Source of the DNA: Exophiala sp. HKRS030
Taxonomy: Eukaryota; Ascomycota; Eurotiomycetes; Chaetothyriales; Herpotrichiellaceae
DNA: 64,000 nt
Direction of reading: 5' to 3'
Assembly: GCA_023897205.1 (NCBI GenBank)
Contig: JAHWDD010000003.1
Coordinates: 6,761,665 to 6,825,664 of the forward strand
Positions 1 through 9,891 of this stretch are shown piece after piece (the first letter of the stretch is position 1; each line of letters begins with the position of its first letter). The notes beneath the pieces are model-generated. The model saw only the letters and a list, made by a program, of their open reading frames with translations, had not been told where the DNA came from and searched no databases. Both the position numbers and the translations under genes were made by a program.

Positions 1-1
1 C

Positions 2-1158
2 CTCTGCATTGCGGCAAGTTTCTTTGTGTGCGAATCGCCGAGATGGCTCTTTCTGAAGGGTCGTCGTGAAGAGGGTGTCAGAACCCTTGAGAAACTACGC
101 GGGCTGCCCGCCGAACATCCAAGGGTCCACCAAGAGATTCACGATATCGAAGAGTCGATTGCGGCAGAGACGGAAAAGTTTGACGGCCAAGGTCGTTTCG
201 CTCACATGAAGGGGATCATGAAGGAGACTTTCCTAGTCCCCGCCAATCTGCGACGTCTACAGCAGGCCATGATATCTTATGCGCTTGCTCAACTTTCCGG
301 CGCCAACCTGGTCACCAGTTACTTTGTACCCATCCTCAAACTCATGGGCCTGGCCTCGGACAACAACGCGAAAAGAGCACTGTTCCTCAGTTGCATGTAC
401 AGCATGGCAAAGTTCTTCTTCACCGTCATCGCCTCTTTCTTTTTCATCGATGCCCTTGGGCGACGGAGGTCGCTCTTCATCGGAATCACGCTTCAAATGA
501 GCTCCGACATCTACCTCGGTGTTTTCATCAAATATGTTCAACAATCGACTGTCAACGTTGCAGCTTCACAGGCCGCCACCGCATTCATCTTCATTCATGG
601 TTTCGGCTATGCAGTGGGTAAGTCATTGGTTGTTCTCTCTCGTAGAAGCCTGAATGGGTTTTCACTATCGTGCTGGTATCGATTGGTCACTGACAACAGG
701 ATGTTCACAGGTCTCTTGGTTCTCCCGTACGTTTTTGCCGGAGAGATCTGGCCGAACCGTATCAGATCCTTCGGCGGTGCCCTCACACAGTGTTTCCATT
801 GGCTGTTCTACTACGGCGTCAGTGCAGGAATGCCATCCTTACTTTCGTCGATGGACAACTGGGGAGCTTTCATATTTTTCGGCGGATGGTGCTTCGTTTC
901 GTTGATATATGTCTACCTCATGGTACCAGAGATTGCTGGTCTGAGTGTTGAAGAGATTGATGATCTTTTCAGAGGGCCGTGGTTCAATGCCTACAAAAGG
1001 TCTAAACAACGAACCGTGATTACAAGCGTCGAAAGTCAAGAAACAGTTGAGCAATGCGTGTGAGTTTATTCCTTGTCCTGAAGCTGAGTGGAATGATACT
1101 AACGTTGCCTGCCTTTAGAACAAGTGAAGCCAACACCGTTAAAGGGGCCAAGGATTGA
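2..1158 (+). CDS. MFS sugar/quinate-type transporter, C-terminal part (cut by left edge)
   Basis: Membrane transporter of the sugar porter family; substrate unknown. The reading frame is open to the left edge, so the N-terminal half lies outside. Visible: a CESPRWLFLKGR motif (family PESPRWL-x3-GR) that follows TM6, a long loop, then six hydrophobic segments including YVFAGEIWPNRIRSFG (family AE-x-P-x-R-x-R-x2-G). The usual C-terminal PETKG is replaced by PEIAGLSVEEID. An intron at 618-710 (93 nt, GTAAGT...CACAG) must be removed to give the expected GYAVGLLVLPY; it keeps frame, so it is easy to miss. A second likely intron is 1060-1118 (GTGAGT, branch ACTAAC, TTTAG), which moves the stop from 1061-1063 to 1156-1158. 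Exons: 2-617, 711-1059, 1119-1158. It is on the same strand as the oxidase downstream and could import that pathway's substrate (inference). Confidence 0.88.
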
Positions 1159-1901
1159 GGTTTTGATTTTTCAAAGTTGCCTTCATTTCCAATGGGGCGG
1201 CGTTATAGCTATTCCGACACGGTATATACATATAGCCACAACATATCAATTGACTCGACATTCACGTTCTTTACTTCGATTTCTGAGCTTTCCATGGAGA
1301 AAGGTCGTACCTTGTTGTCATGATTTGTGACACTTTGCACAATATTTTGCCGGCCTGGGCCTCGGCTACATTTCCAATGGGCAGGGAGTCAAACACGATA
1401 CGTCCTCCCGTTGTATCTGATCCGGTAATGGTAGAGAATCGAAAGTCGAGAGTCTAGAAGTCCTTCGGATTCTCCCGAAGCTCAATAATTCAAAGTCTCT
1501 ACTAGTGCACTTAGTGGTCATCATGATCCCAGACGGAGATATCCATCCACACCAAACGAGAATGGCTCTAGTGCATCTTTTTCACGCTTCAAAAGGCAAA
1601 CGGCATGTCGACGAGGAGGCTAGAATAGTCAGTCCACCACTTGCCTATCAATTGAAACCTCAAAAAGGGAGACCCGAACTACTGACCAAGTATATACCCA
1701 CCCCTGGCTCTCTAGATTGGTTGCTCTTGGCTGCTCCAAAGAAAGAGAGAAAGGACACCGGCCGATCAAACACGTGTGACTCAAGAGGCCTCAACATGTA
1801 CCAGATTCAGCCAACATCCAAAACACTCGCCAACTGAAGTCGGTGGTTCCTTTTGGATACCCACCTCCGCTATCGCATCATACACCCATCTGGGCTCAAA
1901 A
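1159..1901. promoter_or_regulatory. Intergenic region upstream of the FAD oxidase
   Basis: 743 bp between transporter and oxidase. No gene is convincing here. Zn2Cys6-like CGG triplets are present (a direct pair CGG-N9-CGG inside the GC-rich patch near 1350-1365, and CGGCCG near 1760), but such short sites also arise by chance. The sequence just before the oxidase ATG (CAAAA at 1897-1901) is a good fungal initiation context. Confidence 0.35.
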
Positions 1902-3413
1902 ATGCCGCCGCGTGGTTCAACGAGGCAGGGTGCACCTCCACTCGAGGACAAGAATGCATCGATCATCATCGTCGGCGCCGGGGTGTTTGGGCTCAGTACG
2001 GCAATCCACCTCGCCCGACGTGGGTTCAAAAACATCACCGTCTTCGACAAACAACCGTACCACGAGAGTCGGTATTCGTACTTCAAAGGGTGTGACGCGG
2101 CATCGGCCGACATGAACAAGATTTTTCGATCCGCCTACGGTGGTCAAACCGAGTACCAGGCCTTGTCTCTGGACGCGTTTGGCGAATGGCAAAGTTGGAA
2201 CGCCGAGCTGGGATCTGGCGGTGATGATGCCGTGGTGCCGGCAGGGATGACACGAAAAGACAAGGTCTTTATCAACAACGGCAACCTCAGTCTGACGGAC
2301 AAACCGGTGATTCCCGAGTTCGAAATGGCCACCGTGAAAAACATGCGGGACGCCGGATACCCGGACTCTCAACTCGTCACGTCGGACGAGCGACACATCG
2401 AGATTGCCAATGCACGAGGTTTCGGGTTTGCGATCGACCCCTTTGGTCGAAGGTCGAGAGGACAAAGTCACTTGGGGGTTTTGGACACGACGGGAGGGAC
2501 CATCCTGGCGGACAAGGCTTGCTCGTTTGCTCTTCACAAGGCAGAGAGACTAGGTGTGAAGACAGTTTTTGGTGTCCGCTCCGGTCTGTTCGAGTCCTTT
2601 CTTCGAACTTCCGAGTCAGAAAAAGTTGTGGGTATCCGCACGGTCGACGGCAAAAGCCATCGCGCTGACCGAGTCATCATGGCTTGCGGGGGATGGACTC
2701 CCTCCCTTCTTCCCTCTCTGGACTCTGTTTGTGAAGCTACGGCCGGGTCCGTGGTGATGATGAAACTGCCTCCAGCCCTTGCGGCGAAATACTCCGCCGA
2801 CAAGTTCCCTTCGTGGCAGTACAAGATGCGCGATGGGGCCGAGGGCGGTCTTTACGGTTTCCCCGCCACGGCCGACGGGTACATGAAGATCGGTTACCGT
2901 GGTACAAAGTATACGAACCCACAGACGCAAAAGGTTGACGGCGTCGAACGCAGTGTTCCCGTCACGCGATACACCCGTCCAGAAACGGTCACGGATCAAA
3001 TCCCTGCTCAGGCGATGAAGGTGATTAAAAGGTTCGTGGATGATTTTTTGCCAGAGTTGCCCGCGAACGGAGTGGAAATTTCCACGACGAGGTTGTGCTG
3101 GTACACCGATTCTTGGGACAATCATTTCGTCATTGATCATGTCCCCGACCACGAAAATGTCTTGGTCGCCACGGCGGGAAGTGGTCATGCGTTCAAGTAC
3201 CTACCAAACATTGGTGGGTGGATCGCGGATATCGTGGAAGGGAAAGGGTTGGACAGGCAACTCGTGAAGAGTTGGGGGTGGAGGACGAGACCTGACCGGA
3301 AAGAAGAAGTCATTAATGAGTTGATGGAAGGGAGTGGAGGGAACAGGGCGCTACAAAGAACAAAAATGTCGAGTCCTAGGGATCTCAAGTTGGTGAGAGG
3401 AGCAAATTTGTAG
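1902..3413 (+). CDS. FAD-dependent amine/amino-acid oxidase (sarcosine/pipecolate/saccharopine/fructosyl-amino-acid oxidase family)
   Basis: 503 aa, one exon. Predicted to oxidise a C-N bond of a secondary amine or N-substituted amino acid with O2, releasing H2O2. The N-terminal Rossmann motif GAGVFG (residues 25-30) binds FAD; SADMNKIFRSAYGG follows, as in sarcosine, L-pipecolate and fructosyl-amino-acid oxidases. Cys399 in RLCWYTDSWD sits where this family attaches FAD covalently. The C-terminal ATAGSGHAFKYLPNIGG is the second FAD-contact block. I chose the ATG at 1902 because upstream in-frame codons lack an ATG and the 18 residues before the Rossmann strand fit the family. No obvious signal peptide; the C-terminus (RGANL) is not a clear peroxisomal signal. 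It converges on the D-2-hydroxyacid dehydrogenase. Substrate cannot be read from sequence; fructosyl-amine oxidase is a real alternative. Confidence 0.9.
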   Translation: MPPRGSTRQGAPPLEDKNASIIIVGAGVFGLSTAIHLARRGFKNITVFDKQPYHESRYSYFKGCDAASADMNKIFRSAYGGQTEYQALSLDAFGEWQSWNAELGSGGDDAVVPAGMTRKDKVFINNGNLSLTDKPVIPEFEMATVKNMRDAGYPDSQLVTSDERHIEIANARGFGFAIDPFGRRSRGQSHLGVLDTTGGTILADKACSFALHKAERLGVKTVFGVRSGLFESFLRTSESEKVVGIRTVDGKSHRADRVIMACGGWTPSLLPSLDSVCEATAGSVVMMKLPPALAAKYSADKFPSWQYKMRDGAEGGLYGFPATADGYMKIGYRGTKYTNPQTQKVDGVERSVPVTRYTRPETVTDQIPAQAMKVIKRFVDDFLPELPANGVEISTTRLCWYTDSWDNHFVIDHVPDHENVLVATAGSGHAFKYLPNIGGWIADIVEGKGLDRQLVKSWGWRTRPDRKEEVINELMEGSGGNRALQRTKMSSPRDLKLVRGANL

Positions 3414-3672
3414 ATGACTAGATGCCTGAAAAACAAAAGATACTCTAATCAAGGTAAATACTTCGTACATGGATACAGACAGTAACACAGTGACTTGACA
3501 CCATGCACAGGTACGTTGGTCGGTAATACTCCGAAATATCTGAGATGATCAACAGGTGCCACTTTACTTTTCTCATTGACCCTGTACGCATGTACGTATC
3601 TGTATCTATGTATTCATTCATTCTTACATCCTGACCTCCTTTCTCTTCTTTTCATTTGTGGCATCGACATTT

Positions 3673-4829
3673 TCATTTCTTATCCTGCTTCACCTCGTTC
3701 ACCGGAGCCACCGGTCTACCCTTCTTGAACAAGGACCTGATGTTTTCGAAACATTCCCTCTCTGATTTCTGGAACGCCAGGTCCGTCAGACCTCCCATGT
3801 GAGGCTGGAGGACCACCTTGTCGCTGGTCCTGAAATAGTCGTTGATCCGAGGTTCGTTGGCAAACACGTCCAACCCTGCCCTCGTGACCTTACCGGACTC
3901 CAGAGCCCGAATCAAAGCATCCTCGTCCACCACGGGTCCACGGGCCGTGTTGACCAAAAACGCACCATCCTTCATCGCCGCAAACTCTTCGGTGGAGATC
4001 AGGTTCTCGGTCTGTTTGTTGAGCGGACAATTCACGGACACGACGTCCGACGCCCCCAACAGTCCGTTGAGGGTCGGGTGGTAGGTCAACCCGTACTTTT
4101 CTTCCTCTTCGTCCGGTAGTCGTTTACGGTTGTGGTAGGCCAACTTCATGTTGAAGGCCGCGGCTTTCCGGGCGAGGTATTTACCGATCGCGCCGGCGCC
4201 GACGATCCCCAACGTCAGGTCGGTCGGGTCCCGAGCGGGTACGATGTTGGCCTTCCACGTGCCGTCGCGGGCCTGTTTCTCTCCTCGAGTGGTGTCCCTC
4301 AGGACGGCCAGCACCAAAAACATCGCCATGTCGGCGGTGGCTTCGGCGACGGCGTTGACCGTGTTGCAGAACCAGACGTTTTGGGACGTCATCCAGTCAA
4401 CGTCGAATTCGTTCTGGAGGGTTCGGGTTAGTTTTGGTGCCCGTTTGTTTCCAAACATGGCGTTTGAAGTGAGGGCGAAAAGGGGGAGCTTTTCTCGCTG
4501 TGCCCGTGACAAACCAAAAACCAAAAAAAAAAGAAACTTACAAATCCAGCAGATGCAGAAGTGATAATCTTACAACCGGGCAATAAACCTTTTAACAAAT
4601 CTTCATCAAACGGTTCGTACGGTGGTGTACCCATTCGAATGATGAACGCGTCGACCGGTCTCTCTGCCACAAGGGCCGGGATCATATCTTTTGTCTGTTG
4701 GCGGTTGGTTGCGTCCAAGACCTCAAAGTCGAAATCCTTTTGGAATTCTTCGAGAAAGTCTGTTCCGACATATTTCGGGTCACCCAACGCTACGACGCGT
4801 GGTTTGGTCGAGAGTTTTCCTGGAGACAT
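3673..4829 (-). CDS. D-isomer-specific 2-hydroxyacid dehydrogenase
   Basis: Predicted NAD(P)H-dependent interconversion of a 2-oxoacid and a D-2-hydroxyacid. Two exons, 4829-4542 and 4413-3673, separated by a 128-nt intron (GTAAGT...CCAG); joined product 342 aa. The junction yields SASAGF-NEFDVDWMTSQ, matching the family. The nucleotide fold GAGAIG is at 168-173, and the catalytic trio Arg254 (NTARGP), Glu283 (ANEP) and His301 (QPHMGG) is complete, so the enzyme should be active. Reading straight through the intron stops early, giving a false short ORF. The fungal relatives resemble glyoxylate/hydroxypyruvate reductases and D-mandelate dehydrogenase. It ends tail-to-tail with the oxidase (259 bp) and shares an 897-bp divergent promoter with the racemase-like gene. 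A role on D-2-hydroxyglutarate made by the DUF1338 enzyme is a guess. Confidence 0.93.
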
Positions 4830-5726
4830 TTGGTGCCGACTTTCTGAGATGATTGAACGACCGTATTGGGATAGTCGTTATGAGTGGTTGCGAAAAACCA
4901 AAGGATGAGAATCGATATGGCAGAAATTGCATTTACCGATACAGTAAGCGAAGACGGAGCTGTGATCTGGGTGTTCCCCGGCTAGAACGACCTTGCAAGA
5001 TCGATTGATGGATGAATAAATATGACCAAGCGAGAATAACGAGAATCAATGGCGTCGTCGGTCGTGCAAGTCCGATAAAGGATATGTCTAGGTAGATGGC
5101 CGACGGGTAGGTGTAAGATCAAAGAACCCGAGATATCCAAGAGATTCAGAATGACACCAAGTGAGCTACCGAGATTCTACCAGACGCTCTTCTGCCCCTC
5201 GTTCGGTGTGTGTGCCGTATCGTACGTACCTTGTCAGTGCTAAGGATTTCTTCATGGTCCTTGCTGTACTATTGCACATCGGACAAAGTTGATTTACTCT
5301 AAAGCGGAGTTGGAGCATGAATGATACTGGCTTCTCCCGTGATTGGTTCGGTGGATCCCGTGAAGGTCCAAAGTTACGGGGCCAACAAGTACGCAAGTAA
5401 TTGCGGATACTACTCAAGTACTACAGTAGATACTCCATTGTGCAGTACGGAGCAAGTATCTACATCATCAAACAAATGGAGATATCCTACAGACTATGAC
5501 TTGGCGTGGCTGATGGAGAATAACGATGCTCGGGTAGTTTCAATACCTTGACCCCAAAAACACTTACGGGGATCTACGAATCTTTGTCCAAAAGACCTTC
5601 AACTTTATGAGTACATCAATACCAACCGTAACTGCAAAATCACAGCCCCCCTTTATCTGATCCTTTTTACACAACAATCAACAACTTGTATCCTTACTGT
5701 AACTACCAGGATCAATAATTTCAAAC
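4830..5726. promoter_or_regulatory. Divergent promoter between dehydrogenase and racemase-like gene
   Basis: 897 bp separating two outward-reading genes, so both promoters lie here. It contains an inverted Zn2Cys6-type site CGG-N10-CCG at 5059-5074 and a TACGGAG motif at 5446-5452. The short ORFs inside have no recognisable content. Function of the sites is inferred only from the known binding preference of this regulator class. Confidence 0.5.
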
Positions 5727-6479
5727 ATGATTGCTTCACAGTCAGATTCCCTCCCACCCATGGGTTTCATCTCCGTGGAATGTCACTTTACTCGACCGGC
5801 CGGGGACGGGTGGAACGAGAGGACGTGGCCGTTTCCTCTGATCCGGGAAGAGGCACCGGGTTCGTTGGTACCGAACTTGATTACCGACGACACCTACGAC
5901 GACGATTTTCTCGACCGTTTCGTGAGGACGGGTCAGAAACTCGTCGACCGAGGAGCCGTGGGGATCATGACGAGTTGTGGGTTTTTGGCAATGGCTCAAC
6001 CTGAGCTCGCGAGACGTTTATCGGTTCCCGTGGCTTCGTCTTCGTTGTGTCAAATACCGTCACTGTTTTCCATCCTACCACCCACGGCGCACGTCGGAAT
6101 TTTGACCTTTGACGGGTCAAAATTGGGACGGACGCACCTGACACAATTGGGCATCACCCAGGTCGAGCGTGTACACATCGCGGGAGTGACCCAAGACGGT
6201 CACCTACAACGTCTCGTACGGGACGACGGGCCATATTCCCACGAGGCCATCGAAAAGGAATTGACAGACGCCGCCACCGCCATCACTCAACAGCACCCCC
6301 AGATCAACACCATGGTATTAGAGTGCGTTCAGATGGCTCCGTTCGCGGTGGCGGTCGAAAAGACGGTCAACATGCCGGTTTACGACATTTATACAATGGG
6401 GTGTTGGTTTTATTCTGGTTTGGTCAGAAGGAGACCGGAAGCTTGGGGACCCATCGGATCTGACATGACAAAAGGTTGA
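5727..6479 (+). CDS. Asp/Glu/hydantoin racemase superfamily enzyme
   Basis: 250 aa, one exon, ATG in AAACATGAT context. The superfamily (Asp/Glu racemase, hydantoin racemase, maleate isomerase, arylmalonate decarboxylase) uses two cysteines on opposite faces of the substrate. Cys84 in IMTSCGFLAM and Cys200 in VLECVQMAPF fit both positions, so racemase or isomerase chemistry is plausible. Length is normal for the family. It is predicted cytosolic (no signal or membrane segment seen). Bacterial relatives are common and fungal ones less so, so transfer is possible but untested here. It is tail-to-tail with the aldolase gene, stop to stop in 67 bp, and head-to-head with the dehydrogenase. The substrate is unknown. 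Confidence 0.85.
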   Translation: MIASQSDSLPPMGFISVECHFTRPAGDGWNERTWPFPLIREEAPGSLVPNLITDDTYDDDFLDRFVRTGQKLVDRGAVGIMTSCGFLAMAQPELARRLSVPVASSSLCQIPSLFSILPPTAHVGILTFDGSKLGRTHLTQLGITQVERVHIAGVTQDGHLQRLVRDDGPYSHEAIEKELTDAATAITQQHPQINTMVLECVQMAPFAVAVEKTVNMPVYDIYTMGCWFYSGLVRRRPEAWGPIGSDMTKG

Positions 6480-6546
6480 GTGAGAGCCAGCCCCATACAT
6501 ATATATATCTACGGAGTGTATGCCATACACCACCATTCCTCCGTAA

Positions 6547-7622
6547 CTAGTCGAGAAAATCCCCTCCGCTCTCCTTCAATATCAAATCGTACTCTGGTTT
6601 GAATTGCATGTACATGACCTCTGGCGACCCGGTGTTTTTCTTGGTGTACTCCGCCTCTTCCTGGCCGACGTACGTCTTTTGGACGTCATTCGACAACATC
6701 ATGTTGGTGACGATGATTTGGGTTTGACATGCTCTTTCTAGGGCGATGAAAAAAGCCGCGGCTTCATCGACCGTCCCACCTGCCGTCAACAAACCATGGT
6801 TTTGCAGGATAATATTTTTGTTGGTTGGGCCCATGGCCGAAGCGATATGGGCACCTTCTTCTTTGGCAAAGACCACACCACCAAACCCGGCGTAGACCGC
6901 CAGATCATTATAAAACATGCACGAGTCTGGAAGGGAGAATTAACTTTGGTGTGTCTTCACCAGACTCGATGTACTCTTAGAGGGAAGAAAGTAACTTTAC
7001 CTTGATTCAACATCTCAATAGGTTTACCAAAAGTGGACCACGCCCTGCCGTATGGACTGTGCATATGACAAGCCGCGTTGATGTCGGGTCTGGCTCTGTG
7101 GATCTGACTGTGAATGATGAATCCCGCAGTGTTGACCGGGGCGTCGTTTCCTCCCACTCGGTTTCCTTCCTCGTCGACTCGGACCATGTCAGATGCCTTG
7201 AGGAGACCGAAATGAACCCCATAAGGGTTGATCCAAAACGTGTCTGGTTCGATCGGGTCTGGGATTCACATTGCGAGAAATTAATGAGTTGTAGGTGACA
7301 TTTTTCATACGACACAGACAGACACTCGAGTCGTCTCAAAAATAGGACACATGTCTGTGTTTTTGGACAAGTCTTACTCACCTCTAAGACTGATATGTCC
7401 ACTTCCACCGTCCGCGTAGCCCAACTTTGCAAAGACTCGGAACGCTCCAGCCATGTGTTGTATTTGCCATTTCCTTTCTTCTTCCTTGTTGTCCGGTTTG
7501 GGGATGTGATGTAACCTCTTACGACCGGCACCGCTGGCACTGGTGTTGAGGGCAGACTGGCGAGGTGTCGCCGAGTCGGACTGAGGAGTGGTCGAAACTG
7601 TAATGGTCGCTGTAGATGACAT
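6547..7622 (-). CDS. Class II aldolase/adducin family enzyme
   Basis: Three exons, 7622-7382, 7258-7001 and 6926-6547, with introns of 123 and 74 nt; the joined protein is 292 aa. Joins restore SLR-DPIEPDTFWINPYG and MLNQ-DSCMFYNDLAVY, both typical of fungal family members. Metal-binding histidines are His145 and His147 (CHMHSPYGRAW) and His210 (ILQNHGLLTAG). The first 45 residues are Ser/Thr-rich and lie before the domain. The family covers fuculose-/ribulose-phosphate aldolases and epimerases, and many fungal members have no assigned substrate; an aldol cleavage or decarboxylation is likely. The start codon is the ATG at 7620-7622; the longer reading frame upstream lacks support. It shares a 758-bp divergent promoter with the DUF1338 gene. 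Confidence 0.93.
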
Positions 7623-8380
7623 TTTGGACCACACTAGACGAGATGTGAAAAGATCAAAAATCACAATCAAGGATAGTATTTTGTTCAAGAGAAATGTTCA
7701 GATCTCAAGGCAATATCAATCTTCAGTAGGAGAAAGATGTTGGTCGTCTGAAACCCCGCGAAATAGATCAAGACTGGGATGAAGTAAGTAAATGCGGGAC
7801 ATGCATGAGACTTCGGCTGGACCCAATGTACGAGAGATGTCGTACGAGTGTGCAATGGCGTCTCTCGTAATAAACTTGTCATAGGGGGTGTTGCCAGTGT
7901 CTCTCTCTCTCTCTCTCTCTCTCTCTGTTCAAGTGTCAATGACTGCGAGATGGAACAAACAAGTTCGGCTTCTTCCGATTGTGGCTTTGTGGAGAATTTT
8001 TGAAGGACATGGAGATTTCCGAGTCCCCCAAGACTCTACCAAAATACTCGTGTCGTATCGGTCACAATCGATGGTACCATGTATGACAGATTAGATACCT
8101 ATACTTACTGTATTAAGCCTCTAATGGCCCTGTGCGCGTGTCACTATTTATTGACCCAGTCGGATGATTTGTTTGTCCCATGGGCTGAAATACACAGTAG
8201 GTACGTATAGATGTTGTCTAGGTACTACTTTGCCCTGTAGAATCTATACCAAAGTATTCCACTGATTGTAATCAACGACTCACCGAATTTCTGCTGGCGG
8301 TCGTAACCACGGGTTTTGTTGTTTCTTGTACGCTTTACAAGCTCCGAAGCAACCATCCAACAACAAATCGAATTGACCGG
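7623..8380. promoter_or_regulatory. Divergent promoter between aldolase and DUF1338 genes, with CT microsatellite
   Basis: 758 bp between two outward-reading genes. It holds a (CT)13 tract at 7900-7926 (pyrimidine tracts are frequent in fungal promoters) and a CGG-N6-CCG inverted site at 7966-7977, the spacing known for Ppr1/UaY-type Zn2Cys6 regulators. A Zn2Cys6 gene lies 1.5 kb away, so regulation through this site is plausible but unproven. Confidence 0.5.
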
Positions 8381-9826
8381 ATGCAATACAGCATGATGTC
8401 CACAGTCGTACATGCATCCCCTCCCACTACTGCCGATGATATCAACGTTCAACATCTGGTAGACAAAGATGATCTTCGCAACACGTTTGCCCTGGCCATG
8501 TCGGCAATGTACAAGGCAGAGGTTCCTCTCTATGGTGACTTGGTCAGAATAGTCAAGGACGTCAATCAAGCTTGCAAGGCAGAAACACCCTTGGAGGAGA
8601 GACTTGACCTAGAAAGACACGGAGCCATCCGTCTGGGGACACCATACGAACTCCGAACGATCCGTAGAATCTTCGCCTTGATCGGCCTGCATCCTGTCGA
8701 CTATTACGACTTGTCCGTGGCGGGATTGCCAATGCACGCAACGGCATTCCGTCCAGTGGACCCGGAAGCATTAAGCAAAAACCCATTCCGCGTCTTCACC
8801 ACGCTTCTTCGACCCGAATTGCTGAGGCCAGAACCACGAGAACTGGCATTGAGCCTTCTCATTCGCCGTAACATTTTCAGCGACGAGCTCACAAAGTTGA
8901 TTGGAGTCGGAGAAGACCAAGGTGGCTTCTATCCTCATCAAGCAGAGAATTTCATCCTCGAAGCCATGAAAACCTTCAAATGGCACTCGGTAGCAGCGGC
9001 GACATTGGATGATTACCAAAAACTGGGAGCTGAGCATCCCATTCTGGCAGACATCACTTGCTTCAACAGTGCACACATCAACCATTTGACACCACGCACA
9101 CTCGACATCGACAGGGCCGAGACACAGATGAAGGCAGAAGGACTGGCTATCAAATCAAGGATAGAAGGCCCACCTGCTCGGAAATCTCCAATCCTGCTGC
9201 GACAGACGAGCTTCCTTGCCCTGCGTGAGCAGACCAGTTTCCACGTCAGGGGATCAACCAATCTCGAGCCAGGATCTCACAAGGCGCGATTTGGGGAGAT
9301 CGAGGAACGTGGAGCTGCCTTGACAACGAAAGGCCGGAAATTGTACAACAGTCTGTTGACCGAAGCACTCGAAGCATTGACGTCGGCCGAGACTGATGCG
9401 GAAGACTCATTCAATCAAATTTTTGACAGATTCCCAGATCACTGGGAGACCATGTTGAGACGAGGTCTAGTCTTCTTCGAATGTCGCTGTACTTCTAAGG
9501 CCCGTGAAGGGGCTTTCTCAGGTTCAAGCTCAAGGGTCCCATTGTCAAAGCTGGTCGAAGGAGGCATTGTCCGGACGGTGCCAATAACATATGAAGATTT
9601 TCTGCCTTTCTCCGCTGCAGGAATCTTCCGCTCCAATCTTTATAGTTCGTCCGAGGAGAATAGTTGCGGCTTTGAGCCATTCGAAGATCGGCAGGGACTT
9701 GAGGCTGCGCTTGGTTGTCAGATCGCTGACTCACAATACATCTATGCGGAACTGCAGCGACAAAGTTTGGAGAAATGTGCGAGTACTCTTGGTCTGCAAG
9801 AAATAGTTCTGGATAATGAGGTCTGA
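8381..9826 (+). CDS. DUF1338 / HglS-type 2-oxoadipate dioxygenase/decarboxylase-like protein
   Basis: 481 aa, one exon. The family reference, bacterial HglS, uses Fe(II) and O2 to convert 2-oxoadipate to D-2-hydroxyglutarate plus CO2 in lysine catabolism. Diagnostic parts are present: ERHGAIRLGTPYE, where His80 and Arg84 have the same +4 spacing as the HglS metal His and substrate-binding Arg; HINHLTPRTLDID with His232/His235; and RFGEIEERGAALT with Glu306. These give a likely His-His-Glu iron site. The late segment ITYEDFLPFSAAGIF corresponds to the region closing the pocket. Two further ATGs (8393, 8396) could be the real start. It ends 65 bp from the stop of the convergent Zn2Cys6 gene. 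The reaction is inferred from family; a different 2-oxoacid is possible. Confidence 0.88.
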   Translation: MQYSMMSTVVHASPPTTADDINVQHLVDKDDLRNTFALAMSAMYKAEVPLYGDLVRIVKDVNQACKAETPLEERLDLERHGAIRLGTPYELRTIRRIFALIGLHPVDYYDLSVAGLPMHATAFRPVDPEALSKNPFRVFTTLLRPELLRPEPRELALSLLIRRNIFSDELTKLIGVGEDQGGFYPHQAENFILEAMKTFKWHSVAAATLDDYQKLGAEHPILADITCFNSAHINHLTPRTLDIDRAETQMKAEGLAIKSRIEGPPARKSPILLRQTSFLALREQTSFHVRGSTNLEPGSHKARFGEIEERGAALTTKGRKLYNSLLTEALEALTSAETDAEDSFNQIFDRFPDHWETMLRRGLVFFECRCTSKAREGAFSGSSSRVPLSKLVEGGIVRTVPITYEDFLPFSAAGIFRSNLYSSSEENSCGFEPFEDRQGLEAALGCQIADSQYIYAELQRQSLEKCASTLGLQEIVLDNEV

Positions 9827-9891
9827 GCTGTAACGTCGCAGTAGCGTGAATTTTGAATAATATCCACGAAGCGCATCGCCTCACATAGGAT

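Noticed and set aside
1917..2537. 206-codon minus ORF opposite the FAD oxidase
   Set aside because: Shadow of a strongly conserved FAD-binding domain; composition typical of antisense frames.
7888..7939. ORFs made of Ser-Leu or Arg-Glu repeats at the CT microsatellite
   Set aside because: Direct translation of a dinucleotide repeat.
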